Source: Hyphomicrobiales bacterium (GTDB taxonomy: Bacteria; Pseudomonadota; Alphaproteobacteria; Rhizobiales; Rhizobiaceae). From it: DNA of 64,000 nt. The stretch is taken from positions 367,723 to 431,722 of the forward strand of contig UCHD01000004.1 of the NCBI GenBank assembly GCA_900472175.1. Direction: 5' to 3'. A model generated the notes under the pieces. That model made no database searches. It was given only the letters and a program-made list of their open reading frames with translations, and had not been told where the DNA came from. The position numbers were made by a program, and so were the translations under genes. Shown piece by piece: positions 1 to 10,050 of this stretch. Numbering within the stretch: the stretch's first letter is position 1; each line of letters begins with the position of its first letter.

Positions 1-653
1 GTCCCGGTCTGAACGATCTTGCCTTTGTCGAGAATGACGACGCGGTCGGCGAGGTCGAGGGCCTCGGCCTGGTCATGGGTGACGAACAGCGTGGTGATGC
101 CGAGTTCGTCGTGGATCTTGCGCAGCCAGCGGCGCAGGTCACGCCGCACATTGGCATCGAGCGCGCCAAACGGTTCGTCGAGCAAAAGCACCTTCGGATC
201 GACGGCGAGTGCGCGGGCCAGCGCGACGCGCTGCCGCTGACCGCCGGAAATCTGTGCCGGGAAGCGGTCCTGCAGCCCTTCCAGTTGGACAAGACGGAGC
301 AGGTGTTCGACCCGGCCGGAAATTTCGGCGGCCGAGCGCTTGGTCTTCGAGACCTTCATGCCGAACGCGATGTTCTCGCCAACCGTCATATGCGGGAAGA
401 GCGCATAGTGCTGGAAAACGAAACCGACGCCGCGGTGGCGCACCTCTATATCGGTTGCATTCTCGTCGCCAAAATAGATCGCGCCGCCATCCGGGAACTC
501 CAGGCCCGCGACCATGCGCAGGATTGTTGTCTTGCCGGAACCGGAGGGGCCGAGCAGGGCGACCAGTTCACCGCTTTCTATATCCAGTGAGACGCCGTGC
601 ACGGCGCGGAACGTGTCGAATGTCTTGACGACGGTGTCGAGGCGGATTTTCAC
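1..653 (-). CDS. cysA: Sulfate/thiosulfate ABC transporter ATP-binding protein CysA (3' end cut by window)
   Basis: ATPase subunit that powers sulfate/thiosulfate import at the inner face of the cytoplasmic membrane. The minus-strand reading frame is open to base 1, so the C-terminal part is missing. Reading from the start it shows a Walker A (GPSGSGKT), the Q-loop ([14 protein letters not shown]), an ABC signature ([16 protein letters not shown]), Walker B ([11 protein letters not shown]) and the H-loop ([10 protein letters not shown]). The start is a GTG at 651-653 overlapping the TGA of cysW (GTGA), which indicates translational coupling in a cysT-cysW-cysA operon. The family name comes from the operon partners and from the typical CysA opening ([20 protein letters not shown]). 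Confidence 0.95.
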   Translation of the reverse strand, partial: MKIRLDTVVKTFDTFRAVHGVSLDIESGELVALLGPSGSGKTTILRMVAGLEFPDGGAIYFGDENATDIEVRHRGVGFVFQHYALFPHMTVGENIAFGMKVSKTKRSAAEISGRVEHLLRLVQLEGLQDRFPAQISGGQRQRVALARALAVDPKVLLLDEPFGALDANVRRDLRRWLRKIHDELGITTLFVTHDQAEALDLADRVVILDKGKIVQTG

Positions 654-1537
654 GGTGTGGTCTCCGAAATATCAGGTGCTGTGCCGGCAAGCGACGGGCG
701 GCGCACGCGGCCAGCGCCCCGGCGCTCAAGCGCCACCTTGGCAATCAGGGTAACGACGGCGAGCACCGCAAGGATCGAGGCAGCGGCAAAGGCGCCGACG
801 GCGTTATAGTCGTGATAGAGCAGTTCGATATGCAGTGGCAGCGTATTGGTCTGGCCACGAATATTGCCCGAAACCACAGAAACTGCGCCGAACTCGCCCA
901 TGACCCGCGAATTGCAGAGAATGACGCCGTAAAGCAGAGCCCATTTGATGTTGGGCAGCGTCACGAAGAAAAACGTCCGCCAGCCGCTGGCGCCGAGCGA
1001 GGTGGCGGCTTCTTCCAGATCGCGGCCCTGCGCCTGCATCAGCGGAATGAGTTCGCGGGCGACGAAGGGCGCGGTGACGAACATGCTGGCAAGCACGATG
1101 CCGGGCAGGGCGAACAAGATTTTGACATCGGCCGATTGCAACGCCTCGCCGAACAGGCCCTGCAGGCCGTAGACGAACAGATAGGCGACACCGGCGACGA
1201 TCGGGGAGACCGAGAAGGGGATCTCGATGACGATCAGCAGCAGCCGGCGGCCGGGAAAATCGAACTTGGTGATCGCCCAGGCAGTGGCCACGCCGAAGGC
1301 GGTGTTTATGGGCACAGCGATCAGTGCCGTCATCGCTGTCATCAAAATCGCATGACGGGTATCGGAATTGGCGATTGTCTTGCCGAAATAGGCGATGCCC
1401 TTGGAAAGGGCCTCGTAACCGATGACGGCCAGCGGCGCTATGATGATCAGCGCCACAAGCACCAACACGATGGCGATCATCGTGTTGCGGAAGATCGGGG
1501 CATCGCCGATCCGCGGTGGGCGTCGGGTTTTGGCCAT
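650..1537 (-). CDS. cysW: Sulfate ABC transporter permease CysW
   Basis: One of the two membrane subunits of the sulfate/thiosulfate importer. The roughly 295-residue protein has a short basic N-terminus, about six hydrophobic segments and the permease EAA loop ([16 protein letters not shown]...LP) that contacts CysA. I chose the ATG at 1537 ([11 protein letters not shown]), preceded by AAAGGG. A TTG two codons earlier (1543) would overlap the cysT stop codon by 4 bases and is the alternative. The 3' end overlaps cysA by 4 bases. The motif [11 protein letters not shown] near the C-terminus is typical of CysW/CysT. Confidence 0.94.
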   Translation of the reverse strand: MAKTRRPPRIGDAPIFRNTMIAIVLVLVALIIIAPLAVIGYEALSKGIAYFGKTIANSDTRHAILMTAMTALIAVPINTAFGVATAWAITKFDFPGRRLLLIVIEIPFSVSPIVAGVAYLFVYGLQGLFGEALQSADVKILFALPGIVLASMFVTAPFVARELIPLMQAQGRDLEEAATSLGASGWRTFFFVTLPNIKWALLYGVILCNSRVMGEFGAVSVVSGNIRGQTNTLPLHIELLYHDYNAVGAFAAASILAVLAVVTLIAKVALERRGAGRVRRPSLAGTAPDISETTP

Positions 1538-1539
1538 GA

Positions 1540-2361
1540 TCAACCCTTTACCGTGTAGCGCAGGGCACGTGCCTGCAGGAGGTTGGTGACGGCAAGCATC
1601 GTGAAGGCGGCGAAGAGCATCACCGAGGCGATCGCGGCGGATGCCGGATAGTCGTATTCTTCCAGCCGGATGAAGGCGAGAAGTGCGGTAATTTCCGTCT
1701 CAAACGGCTGGTTGCCGGCAATGAAGATGATCGCCCCGAATTCGCCGAGGCTGCGGGCGAATGAAAGCGACAGCCCAGCGAGCAGCGCTGGCGCCAGTTG
1801 CGGCAGGATCACCCGCAGGAAAATTTCCATGTCGCTGGCGCCCAGCGTCTGGGCCGCTTCCTCGAGCGCCGGATCAAGCTCCTCCAGCACCGGCTGCACC
1901 GTACGGACGATGAAGGGCAGGCTGGTGAAGGCCATGGCGATAATGATGCCGAGCGGCGTATAGGCCACCTTGATGCCGATTGCGGCAAGCGGCGCGCCGA
2001 ACCAGCCATTCGAGGCAAACAGCGTCGTCAGCGCGATGCCGGCAACGGCGGTCGGCAATGCGAAGGGCAGGTCGACCAGGGCATCGACGAAGCGGCGTCC
2101 GGGAAAGCGGTAGCGGACGATGACCCAGGCGAGCGCGAGCCCGAACACCAGGTTGAACAGCGTCGCGGCCAACGCGCAGAGGATGGTGACCCGGTAGCTG
2201 GCCATGGCACGCTCCGACGAGACGATCCGCCAATAGTCTTCCGGTCCAAGGCTTGCCGCCTTGAAGATCAGTGCGCCGAGCGGCAACACCACAATGATTG
2301 CGACATAGACGAGGGTAATGCCGAGCGTCAGGGGCAAGCCTGGAAGAATGCGCCGTGCCAA
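1540..2361 (-). CDS. cysT: Sulfate ABC transporter permease CysT
   Basis: Second membrane subunit of the sulfate importer (also called CysU), 273 residues with about six membrane segments and the EAA loop (EEAAQTLGASDMEIF). The conserved GEFGAIIFIAGN segment near residue 210 matches CysT/CysU. The frame begins with a TTG at 2361, seven bases after an AAGGGG Shine-Dalgarno; no better ATG is present upstream. It is the first permease gene after the disrupted binding-protein gene, about 115 bp downstream of it. Confidence 0.93.
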   Translation of the reverse strand: MARRILPGLPLTLGITLVYVAIIVVLPLGALIFKAASLGPEDYWRIVSSERAMASYRVTILCALAATLFNLVFGLALAWVIVRYRFPGRRFVDALVDLPFALPTAVAGIALTTLFASNGWFGAPLAAIGIKVAYTPLGIIIAMAFTSLPFIVRTVQPVLEELDPALEEAAQTLGASDMEIFLRVILPQLAPALLAGLSLSFARSLGEFGAIIFIAGNQPFETEITALLAFIRLEEYDYPASAAIASVMLFAAFTMLAVTNLLQARALRYTVKG

Positions 2362-2476
2362 AAATATGCCCCTTGAGAATCGGGTTTAAAATGAAAATCG
2401 AGTTTGAAAACAACGGTGAGGCCGCGGCGGATGATTGTCCGGCGCGGCCTGCGTTTTTCACATTATCGGTTTGGGA

Positions 2477-3454
2477 TCAACGATTTCCGTAGATTTTATC
2501 AAGTGCGGCGCCTTCGGCGAACTGCTCTTCCTTGATCTTGCCCCAGCCACCAAAAACGTCTTCCACCTTCAGCAGGCGAATTTCGGGGAACTGGTCCTTG
2601 AACTCGGCAGCGACCGTGGCGTCGTTAACGCGGTTGCCGTTCTCGGCCAGGATTTTCTGGCCTTCCGGCGTGTAGAGGAAGTCGAGATAGGACTTGGCCA
2701 GGTCACGCGTGCCGTTCTTGTCAACGACCTTGTCGACGATGGCGACCGGGAATTCCGCGAGCAGGCTGACCGACGGCGTGACGATGTCGAACTTGTCTTC
2801 GCCGAATTCCTTGGCAATGCCCTTGGTTTCGGCTTCGAAGGTGATCAGCACGTCACCGGTTTCGCGTTCGACGAATGTCGTCGTCGCGGCGCGTCCGCCG
2901 GTGTCAAAGACTGGAACATTGTCAAAGATCTTCTTGACGAACTCTTCGACCTTGGCCGGGTCGTTGGCGAACTTTTCCTTCGCATAGGCCGTGGCTGCGA
3001 GATAGGTGTAGCGGGCGTTACCCGAGGTCTTCGGGTTCGGGAAGATCACCTTCACGTCGTCGCGAACCAGATCGCTCTAGTCCTTGATCCCCTTCGGATT
3101 GCCTTCTCGCACCAGGAAGGACGGGAAAGAATAGAACGGTGACGCATTGTTGGCGAAATCGCTCTTCCAGTCGTCCGAAACGAAGCCGCCCTTCACCAGT
3201 GCATCGACATCGGTCACCTGGTTGAAGGTAACCACGTCGGCTTCGAGGCCTTCCAAGATGGCGCGGGCCTGCTTCGACGAGCCGCCATGCGACTGGTCGA
3301 CCGTGACGCCGGGATGGGCCGCAACGAAGGCCTCGTTGACCTGCTCGAACAGTTCGCGGGAGATGTCGTAGGACGCATTGAGCAGCTTGTCGGCAGCGGC
3401 GGCCGGAACGGTCAAGGCGGCGAGCGCGACACCGATGAGCAGTAGACGTTTCAT
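2477..3454 (-). pseudogene. sbp: Sulfate-binding periplasmic protein gene interrupted by an in-frame amber codon
   Basis: The frame encodes a sulfate-binding protein (Sbp/CysP family, normally about 330-340 residues): a signal peptide ([21 protein letters not shown]), the family opening [20 protein letters not shown], then a C-terminal lobe with KVIFPNPKTSGNARYTYL and FGGWGKIKEEQFAEG. A TAG (plus-strand CTA at 3077-3079) falls at codon 126, between KGIKD and SDLVRDDVK. Homologues have Trp there (KDWSDLVR), so one G-to-A change (TGG to TAG) explains it. Reading frame and similarity continue unbroken on both sides. Termination would give a 125-residue fragment without the C-terminal lobe; re-initiation at the ATG at 3055 would lack the signal peptide. 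A sequencing error cannot be excluded. It is first in the cysTWA operon, so the importer may lack its own receptor. Confidence 0.88.
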
Positions 3455-5074
<1,620 letters not shown>

Positions 5075-5097
5075 GCCTAGCTCGGATAACATTACCA

Positions 5098-5140
5098 AAA
5101 CGAAAAACCCCGGAGCCAACGGCTCCGGGGTTTTTCGTTT
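5098..5140. terminator. Bidirectional rho-independent terminator
   Basis: A perfect 20-bp inverted repeat (5098-5117 and 5121-5140, 3-base loop AAC) with core CCCCGGAGCC/GGCTCCGGGG and flanking A5/T5 tracts. It works in both directions and sits between the convergent dctP and dctM genes, 24 bp after the dctP stop. Confidence 0.9.
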
Positions 5141-5157
5141 CTCGTCTTGCAAAAGGA

Positions 5158-5185
5158 AATGGGCCGGTTCGAGAACCGGCCCATT
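5158..5185 (-). terminator. Likely terminator of the TRAP permease operon
   Basis: A 13-bp inverted repeat (AATGGGCCGGTTC / GAACCGGCCCATT, 2-base loop) seven bases beyond the dctM stop, followed on the minus strand by TTCCTTTT. It may act with the adjoining bidirectional terminator. Confidence 0.6.
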
Positions 5186-5191
5186 GGGTTG

Positions 5192-6964
5192 TCAGTTGAA
5201 GGACGGCGGCGCGCTGAGGTCGTTGGCGGGCTTTTGCTCCGCCGGTTTCTGGCTGCCGTCGAGCGGATTGCCGCCCGGCAACTGCAGGCCGCCGGGCAAA
5301 CCGAGACCGCCGCCATTGTCGGGCAGCGTCAGTCCGCCACCGCCGGTGCCAAACCCGGGAACCTCGATCTTGATCGTGTTCGGATCGACCACGGCTGCAT
5401 CGCCTTTGTAGTGCATGACCATCTGCGGAAACATGATCGTCAGGCCGACCATGAGAACCTGGATGCCGACGAAGGGCACCGCACCCCAGTAAATCTGTCC
5501 CGTTGTCACCGGCTGCGTGATCTTGCCGGTCACCCTGTCGAGATAGGGGACCTTGGCCGCCACCGATCTCAGGTAGAACAGCGCAAAGCCGAAAGGCGGG
5601 TGCATGAAGCTGGTCTGCATGTTGATGCCGAGCAGCACGCCGAACCAGATCAGGTCGATGCCCAGTTTGTCGGCCGCCGGTGCGAGCAGCGGCACGATGA
5701 TGAAGGCAAGCTCGAAGAAATCCAGGAAGAACGCCAGGAAGAAGACCAGCAGGTTGACGGCGATCAGGAAGCCCGTCTCGCCGCCTGGCATGGCAACCAG
5801 CAGATGCTCGACCCAGATATGACCGTTGACGCCATAGAACGTCAGCGAGAACACACGCGCGCCGATCAGGATGAACAGCACGAAGGCTGACAGCCGTGTC
5901 GTGGCGGTCAGCGCCGAACGTATCACGTCCATGGTCAGTCGACCCTTGGCTGCGGCCATGATCAGAGCACCGACTGCACCCATGGCGCCACCTTCCGTCG
6001 GCGTGGCAATGCCGAGGAAGATCGTACCGAGCACGAGAAAGATCAATGCCAGCGGCGGGATCAGCACGATGATGACCTGCTGGGCAAGTCGGGACATCGC
6101 GTTGACCTTCAAGGTCTTGTCGAGAAGGGCAACGACATAGATGAAACCGACGCCGACAGTGGCGCCCAGAATGTCGGCATTTTCACCATGGGTTGGGTAG
6201 AGGTAGATATGGGCAGCATAGGCAAAGCCGGCCGCCACGATCAGTGCAATGATCAATGAGGTCACGCCTGAGCCCAGCGTGCGGGCTTCAAGCGGCAGCG
6301 CCGGCATGGAATCGCGCCGGACAAAGGTCATGATCAGGATATAGCTCATGTAGAGCCCGGTCAGAACCAAGCCTGGAATGAGCGCGCCGGCATACATGTC
6401 GCCGACGGAGCGGCCGAGCTGGTCGGCAAGGACGATCAGGACGAGCGACGGCGGGATGATCTGTGCGAGCGTGCCGGATGCTGCGATGACGCCGGAGGCG
6501 ACGCGCCGGTCGTAACCATAGCGCAGCATGATCGGCAGCGAGATCAGGCCCATTGCGATGACCGAGGCGGCAACCACGCCGGTGGTCGCTGCCAGCAATG
6601 CGCCAACGAAGATGACCGCATAGGCAAGGCCGCCTCGAACCGGGCCGAACAGCTGGCCGATCGTGTCGAGTAGGTCCTCCGCCATGCCTGACCGTTCGAG
6701 CACGATCCCCATGAAGGTAAAGAAGGGGATGGCGAGCAATGTGTCATTCGACATCACCCCCCAGAACCGGTCGGGCAGCGCATTGAGCAGCGGCCAGGAG
6801 AGGTTGATCGAACCGCCGGACAACGGGGCGAGTTCAACGCCGATGATGAAGAACAGCAGGCCGTTGGCGGCGAGCGAAAAAGCCACTGGGTAGCCGAGCA
6901 GAAGGAAGACGATCAAGGAGACGAACATGATCGGCGCGAGATTGACGGCAATGAACTCCATCAT
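5192..6964 (-). CDS. TRAP transporter large permease (DctM family) with long Gly/Pro-rich C-terminal tail
   Basis: Main membrane subunit of the TRAP importer, which uses an ion gradient to move substrate delivered by the binding protein. It has 590 residues, longer than the usual ~430. A dozen or more hydrophobic segments are visible, along with DctM signatures such as IPFFTFMGIVLERSG, GALLAATTGVVAASV and ASGTLAQIIPPSLVLIV. The extra length comes partly from a central insertion (around residues 225-290), as in the COG4664 subgroup, and partly from a C-terminal tail of about 70 residues rich in G, P and L (GTGGGGLTLPDNGGGLGLPGG). The start overlaps the dctQ stop (ATGA). Confidence 0.94.
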   Translation of the reverse strand: MMEFIAVNLAPIMFVSLIVFLLLGYPVAFSLAANGLLFFIIGVELAPLSGGSINLSWPLLNALPDRFWGVMSNDTLLAIPFFTFMGIVLERSGMAEDLLDTIGQLFGPVRGGLAYAVIFVGALLAATTGVVAASVIAMGLISLPIMLRYGYDRRVASGVIAASGTLAQIIPPSLVLIVLADQLGRSVGDMYAGALIPGLVLTGLYMSYILIMTFVRRDSMPALPLEARTLGSGVTSLIIALIVAAGFAYAAHIYLYPTHGENADILGATVGVGFIYVVALLDKTLKVNAMSRLAQQVIIVLIPPLALIFLVLGTIFLGIATPTEGGAMGAVGALIMAAAKGRLTMDVIRSALTATTRLSAFVLFILIGARVFSLTFYGVNGHIWVEHLLVAMPGGETGFLIAVNLLVFFLAFFLDFFELAFIIVPLLAPAADKLGIDLIWFGVLLGINMQTSFMHPPFGFALFYLRSVAAKVPYLDRVTGKITQPVTTGQIYWGAVPFVGIQVLMVGLTIMFPQMVMHYKGDAAVVDPNTIKIEVPGFGTGGGGLTLPDNGGGLGLPGGLQLPGGNPLDGSQKPAEQKPANDLSAPPSFN

Positions 6965-7536
6965 GGGCGTGCCTCCGGAGCGGCAATGTCGTCAAGCGGC
7001 GCGTGGGTCGGCACGTATGGTGTCGGATCGTCCATGTTGCCGGTCATGATGGCGATCTTCTTGATGATTTCGGAGACACCCTGCAGCGCAAGCAGCACAA
7101 ATCCGAACAGCAGGATGGCCTTGGCCGGCCAGACGATCAGGCCGCCAGCGCTGGACGAGCCTTCCTGCGAGCGGACCGACATCAGCACATAGGGGACGAG
7201 GTAATAGGTCATCAGAAGGACGAACGGCATCAGGAAGAAAACGTGGCCGAACAGGTCGATCCAGTGCTGCGTCCGGCGCGAAAACTTGCCGTAAACGACG
7301 TCGATGCGGATATGTTCGTTCTGGCTGAGCGTGTAGGCCGCCGCCAGCATGAAGGCGGCGCCAAACAGGTACCATTGCGCTTCGAGCCAGGCATTCGATG
7401 ACATATTGAAGATTTTTCGGATAATAGCATTGCCGGCGCTGACCAGAACGGCCACCAGGATCAGCCATGAGACTGATTTTCCGATGATTTCCGTAATGCG
7501 GTCGATGAGCCTGCTGATACCGAGCAGTGCGGTCAT
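6961..7536 (-). CDS. TRAP transporter small permease (DctQ family)
   Basis: Small membrane subunit with four predicted helices, 191 residues, including the conserved region around NAWLEAQWYLFGAAFMLAAAYTLSQNEHIRIDV, a typical DctQ motif (NxHxRxD-like). It is translated together with dctM (4-base overlap) and should bridge DctM and the receptor. The ATG at 7536 follows a purine-rich GGGGAGGAATAT on the minus strand. Confidence 0.93.
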   Translation of the reverse strand: MTALLGISRLIDRITEIIGKSVSWLILVAVLVSAGNAIIRKIFNMSSNAWLEAQWYLFGAAFMLAAAYTLSQNEHIRIDVVYGKFSRRTQHWIDLFGHVFFLMPFVLLMTYYLVPYVLMSVRSQEGSSSAGGLIVWPAKAILLFGFVLLALQGVSEIIKKIAIMTGNMDDPTPYVPTHAPLDDIAAPEARP

Positions 7537-7885
7537 TGTATATTCCTCCCCGCTAAGCTGATTTTCGATCTTTTTTTGCCAAGCACAGCCACAGTGCCGA
7601 TTTCAAGTGCCGTTTCAAGTCTGCGTCCGGATTTTCCGGCGTAGTCCGGCAACGTCATACCAAAGTCGCATATGGACTTTCGGTCTTTGCCTAAAGCTTA
7701 GGCAGGAACTGTGGGAAACCCATCCAGCAACAGCGATAGCTTGGTGGAGGCGATGCCGGTACAAAGGCAAAACCGTGAGTCGGTGGGAATATGCGGAATG
7801 TCGCCTCTTGCGGCCGGACAGGGCTTGAAACTACGCCCGGTTTCAGGCCGTATGGCGTTCCGAGAATCCATGAGGTACGTTCATC
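7537..7885. other. 349-bp divergent intergenic region (dctQ / beta-xylosidase)
   Basis: Carries the promoters of the leftward TRAP permease operon and the rightward xylosidase gene. Short frames on both strands look non-coding. CGATTTCAAGTGCCGTTTCAAGT at about 7597-7619 contains a spaced TTTCAAGT direct repeat that might be an operator; I recognise no known regulator site. Confidence 0.4.
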
Positions 7886-9505
7886 ATGACCGCGATAATC
7901 CGTAACCCGATCCTTCCAGGCTTCAATCCAGACCCGTCCATCTGCCGGGTCGGCGAGGACTATTATATCGCTACCTCGACCTTTGAATGGTACCCGGGCG
8001 TGCAGATCCATCATTCCCGCGATCTGGTGAACTGGACATTGGTCCGCCGGCCGTTGGAGCGGGCAAGTCAGCTCGATATGCGCGGCAATCCCGACAGCTG
8101 CGGTGTCTGGGCACCGTGCTTGTCGTACGCGGATGGTCTGTTTTATCTGGTCTATACCGACGTCAAGCGCTTCGATGGTAACTTCAAGGACGCCCATAAT
8201 TACATCGTCACTTCGCCAAGGGTCGAAGGCGAATGGTCGGATCCGGCCTATGTCAATTCCTCGGGCTTCGATCCGTCGCTGTTTCATGATGACGACGGGC
8301 GCAAATGGTTTCTCAACATGCAGTGGAACCACCGCACGGAGAGCTTTGGCGGTGCGCCAAAATCACCGGCCTTTGACGGCATCCTGTTGCAGGAATGGGA
8401 TCCGGTGGCGAAAAAATTGACCGGCCCGATCCGCAATATCTTTGCAGGGAGTGCGCAAGGCCTGGTGGAAGGGCCGCATCTCTTCAAGCGCAATGGCTGG
8501 TATTATCTGACGACCGCCGAAGGCGGCACCGGCTACGATCATGTGGTGACTATGGCGCGTTCGCGAACGATCGAAGGTCCTTATGAAATGCATCCGCAGA
8601 CGCATCTGATCACCTCCAAGGATCATCCTGGCGCTACGCTGCAAAGGGCAGGGCATGGGCAATATGTCGAAACCCCGGATGGCCAGGCCTATCATACCCA
8701 CCTGACCGGCCGCCCCTTGGCGCCGCAACGGCGTTGCACGCTTGGCCGCGAGACGGCGCTGCAGAAATGCGTCTGGGGTGAAGACGGGTGGCTGTACCTG
8801 GCGCAGGGCGGCGTCGTGCCGGATGTTGATGTGCCGGCACCGGGCGAAGCGGCCGTCATCGACAAACCGGCCCGTGTCGAAGCCGAATTCGACAGCCCGC
8901 AATTGCCCAGGGATTTCCAGTGGCTGCGAACACCGGTGCTGGAGCGGATTTTTTCGCTTTCGGAAAGGCCGGGCCATCTTCGGCTGTTCGGCCGCGAAAG
9001 CATCGGCAGCTGGTTTGAACAGGCGCTGGTGGCACGGCGCCAGGAGCATCACTCTTTTCGAGTGGAAACTGTCGTCGAATTCGAGCCAGATACCTATCAG
9101 CAGGCTGCTGGACTGACGCACTATTACAATCGCCACAAGTTTCATGCGCTCGCTGTCACACTACACGAACAACTCGGCCGGGTGGTGACGGTCTTTTCCT
9201 GCAATGGTGATTTTCCGCATAGCCGCATGACATTTCCGGTCGAAAGCGGCGTTGCCGTGCCGTCCGGCCGGGTGCATCTGGCCATGGAAATCCGCGACAA
9301 CGATCTGCAGTTCTTCTGGCACCCGGATGCACATCACGACTGGCGCAAGCTCGGGCCTTTGCTTGATGCTGGCGTCGTTTCCGACGAAGGCGGACGCGGC
9401 GAGCACGGGTCCTTTACCGGGGCCTTTGCCGGTGTCTTCGCCTTTGACACATCGGGCCGGGCGCAGGTGGCGGATTTCGGCCGGTTTGTCTACGAGGCGC
9501 TGTAA
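7886..9505 (+). CDS. Glycoside hydrolase family 43 beta-xylosidase / alpha-arabinofuranosidase
   Basis: A 539-residue inverting glycosidase that removes xylose (or arabinose) from short xylo-oligosaccharides. The N-terminal five-bladed propeller carries the three GH43 acids: general base D16 (PGFNPDPSI), pKa modulator D129 (SSGFDPSLFHDDDG) and general acid E195 (LVEGPHLF). The C-terminal ~200 residues form the beta-sandwich typical of the XynB/SXA subgroup (HYYNRHKFHALAV). There is no signal peptide, so it acts in the cytoplasm on imported oligosaccharides. It stands alone without a sugar transporter beside it. The start is the ATG at 7886, with GAGG about 10 bases upstream. Confidence 0.93.
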   Translation: MTAIIRNPILPGFNPDPSICRVGEDYYIATSTFEWYPGVQIHHSRDLVNWTLVRRPLERASQLDMRGNPDSCGVWAPCLSYADGLFYLVYTDVKRFDGNFKDAHNYIVTSPRVEGEWSDPAYVNSSGFDPSLFHDDDGRKWFLNMQWNHRTESFGGAPKSPAFDGILLQEWDPVAKKLTGPIRNIFAGSAQGLVEGPHLFKRNGWYYLTTAEGGTGYDHVVTMARSRTIEGPYEMHPQTHLITSKDHPGATLQRAGHGQYVETPDGQAYHTHLTGRPLAPQRRCTLGRETALQKCVWGEDGWLYLAQGGVVPDVDVPAPGEAAVIDKPARVEAEFDSPQLPRDFQWLRTPVLERIFSLSERPGHLRLFGRESIGSWFEQALVARRQEHHSFRVETVVEFEPDTYQQAAGLTHYYNRHKFHALAVTLHEQLGRVVTVFSCNGDFPHSRMTFPVESGVAVPSGRVHLAMEIRDNDLQFFWHPDAHHDWRKLGPLLDAGVVSDEGGRGEHGSFTGAFAGVFAFDTSGRAQVADFGRFVYEAL

Positions 9506-9646
9506 TCTTCGGTTGTAGGTTTGTTACGCGTATCAGTTAATTCTTATAATTAGCTGATATCATTACAATTTTGTAATTTGCTGTTTCAGTTTCCGTTCAT
9601 CTTTGCGGTTCTATTTTCGGGGTGTCAAAAACGAAAGGACACCCCG

Positions 9647-10012
9647 ATGAAACGTCTTTTGATTGCGCTGGTCGCAAGCTCCTTCCTGACGGCGCCCCTG
9701 ATGGCGCAGACGGCTTTTGCCCAGCCGGCCAAGCCCTACGAAGTCGCTCAGATGAAGGAGCGTCATGTCGAGAAACGTGTTTACCGGCATGGCAATACCA
9801 AGATCGTCGAAAAGAATGTGATCGTGAAGAAGCGCTGGGCGCGGGGGCAGCGTCTGTCTCCAGCCGAACGCCGCCGCATTGCCCATGTCAACGACTATCG
9901 CCGCTACAAGCTGCGCGCGCCGCCGCGTGGCCAGCAATGGGTCCGTGTCGACAACAATTTCCTTTTGATCAGTGTCGCCACCGGCGTCATCGTCAATATG
10001 GCGACGCGCTGA
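9647..10012 (+). CDS. RcnB-family periplasmic protein
   Basis: A 121-residue secreted protein. Residues 1-26 are a clear signal peptide (MKRLLIALVASSFLTAPLMA, cleavage near AFAQ). The mature part is basic and ends in the RcnB/DUF-type motif (DYRRYKLRAPPRGQQWVRVDNNFLLISVATGVIVNM), found in small proteobacterial periplasmic proteins related to the nickel/cobalt homeostasis factor RcnB. Most rhizobial members have no proven metal role. An AT-rich stretch at 9530-9600 probably contains its promoter, and GGGGTGTC...ACACCCC just before the start (9620-9645) could form a hairpin over the ribosome-binding site. Confidence 0.8.
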   Translation: MKRLLIALVASSFLTAPLMAQTAFAQPAKPYEVAQMKERHVEKRVYRHGNTKIVEKNVIVKKRWARGQRLSPAERRRIAHVNDYRRYKLRAPPRGQQWVRVDNNFLLISVATGVIVNMATR

Positions 10013-10050
10013 GAAGAGAGAAAATGGGGTGGGCGGCCGTTGGTGCCGCC

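Noticed and set aside
75..590. Long plus-strand frame opposite cysA
   Set aside because: It is the antisense shadow of cysA, whose motifs on the minus strand are unmistakable.
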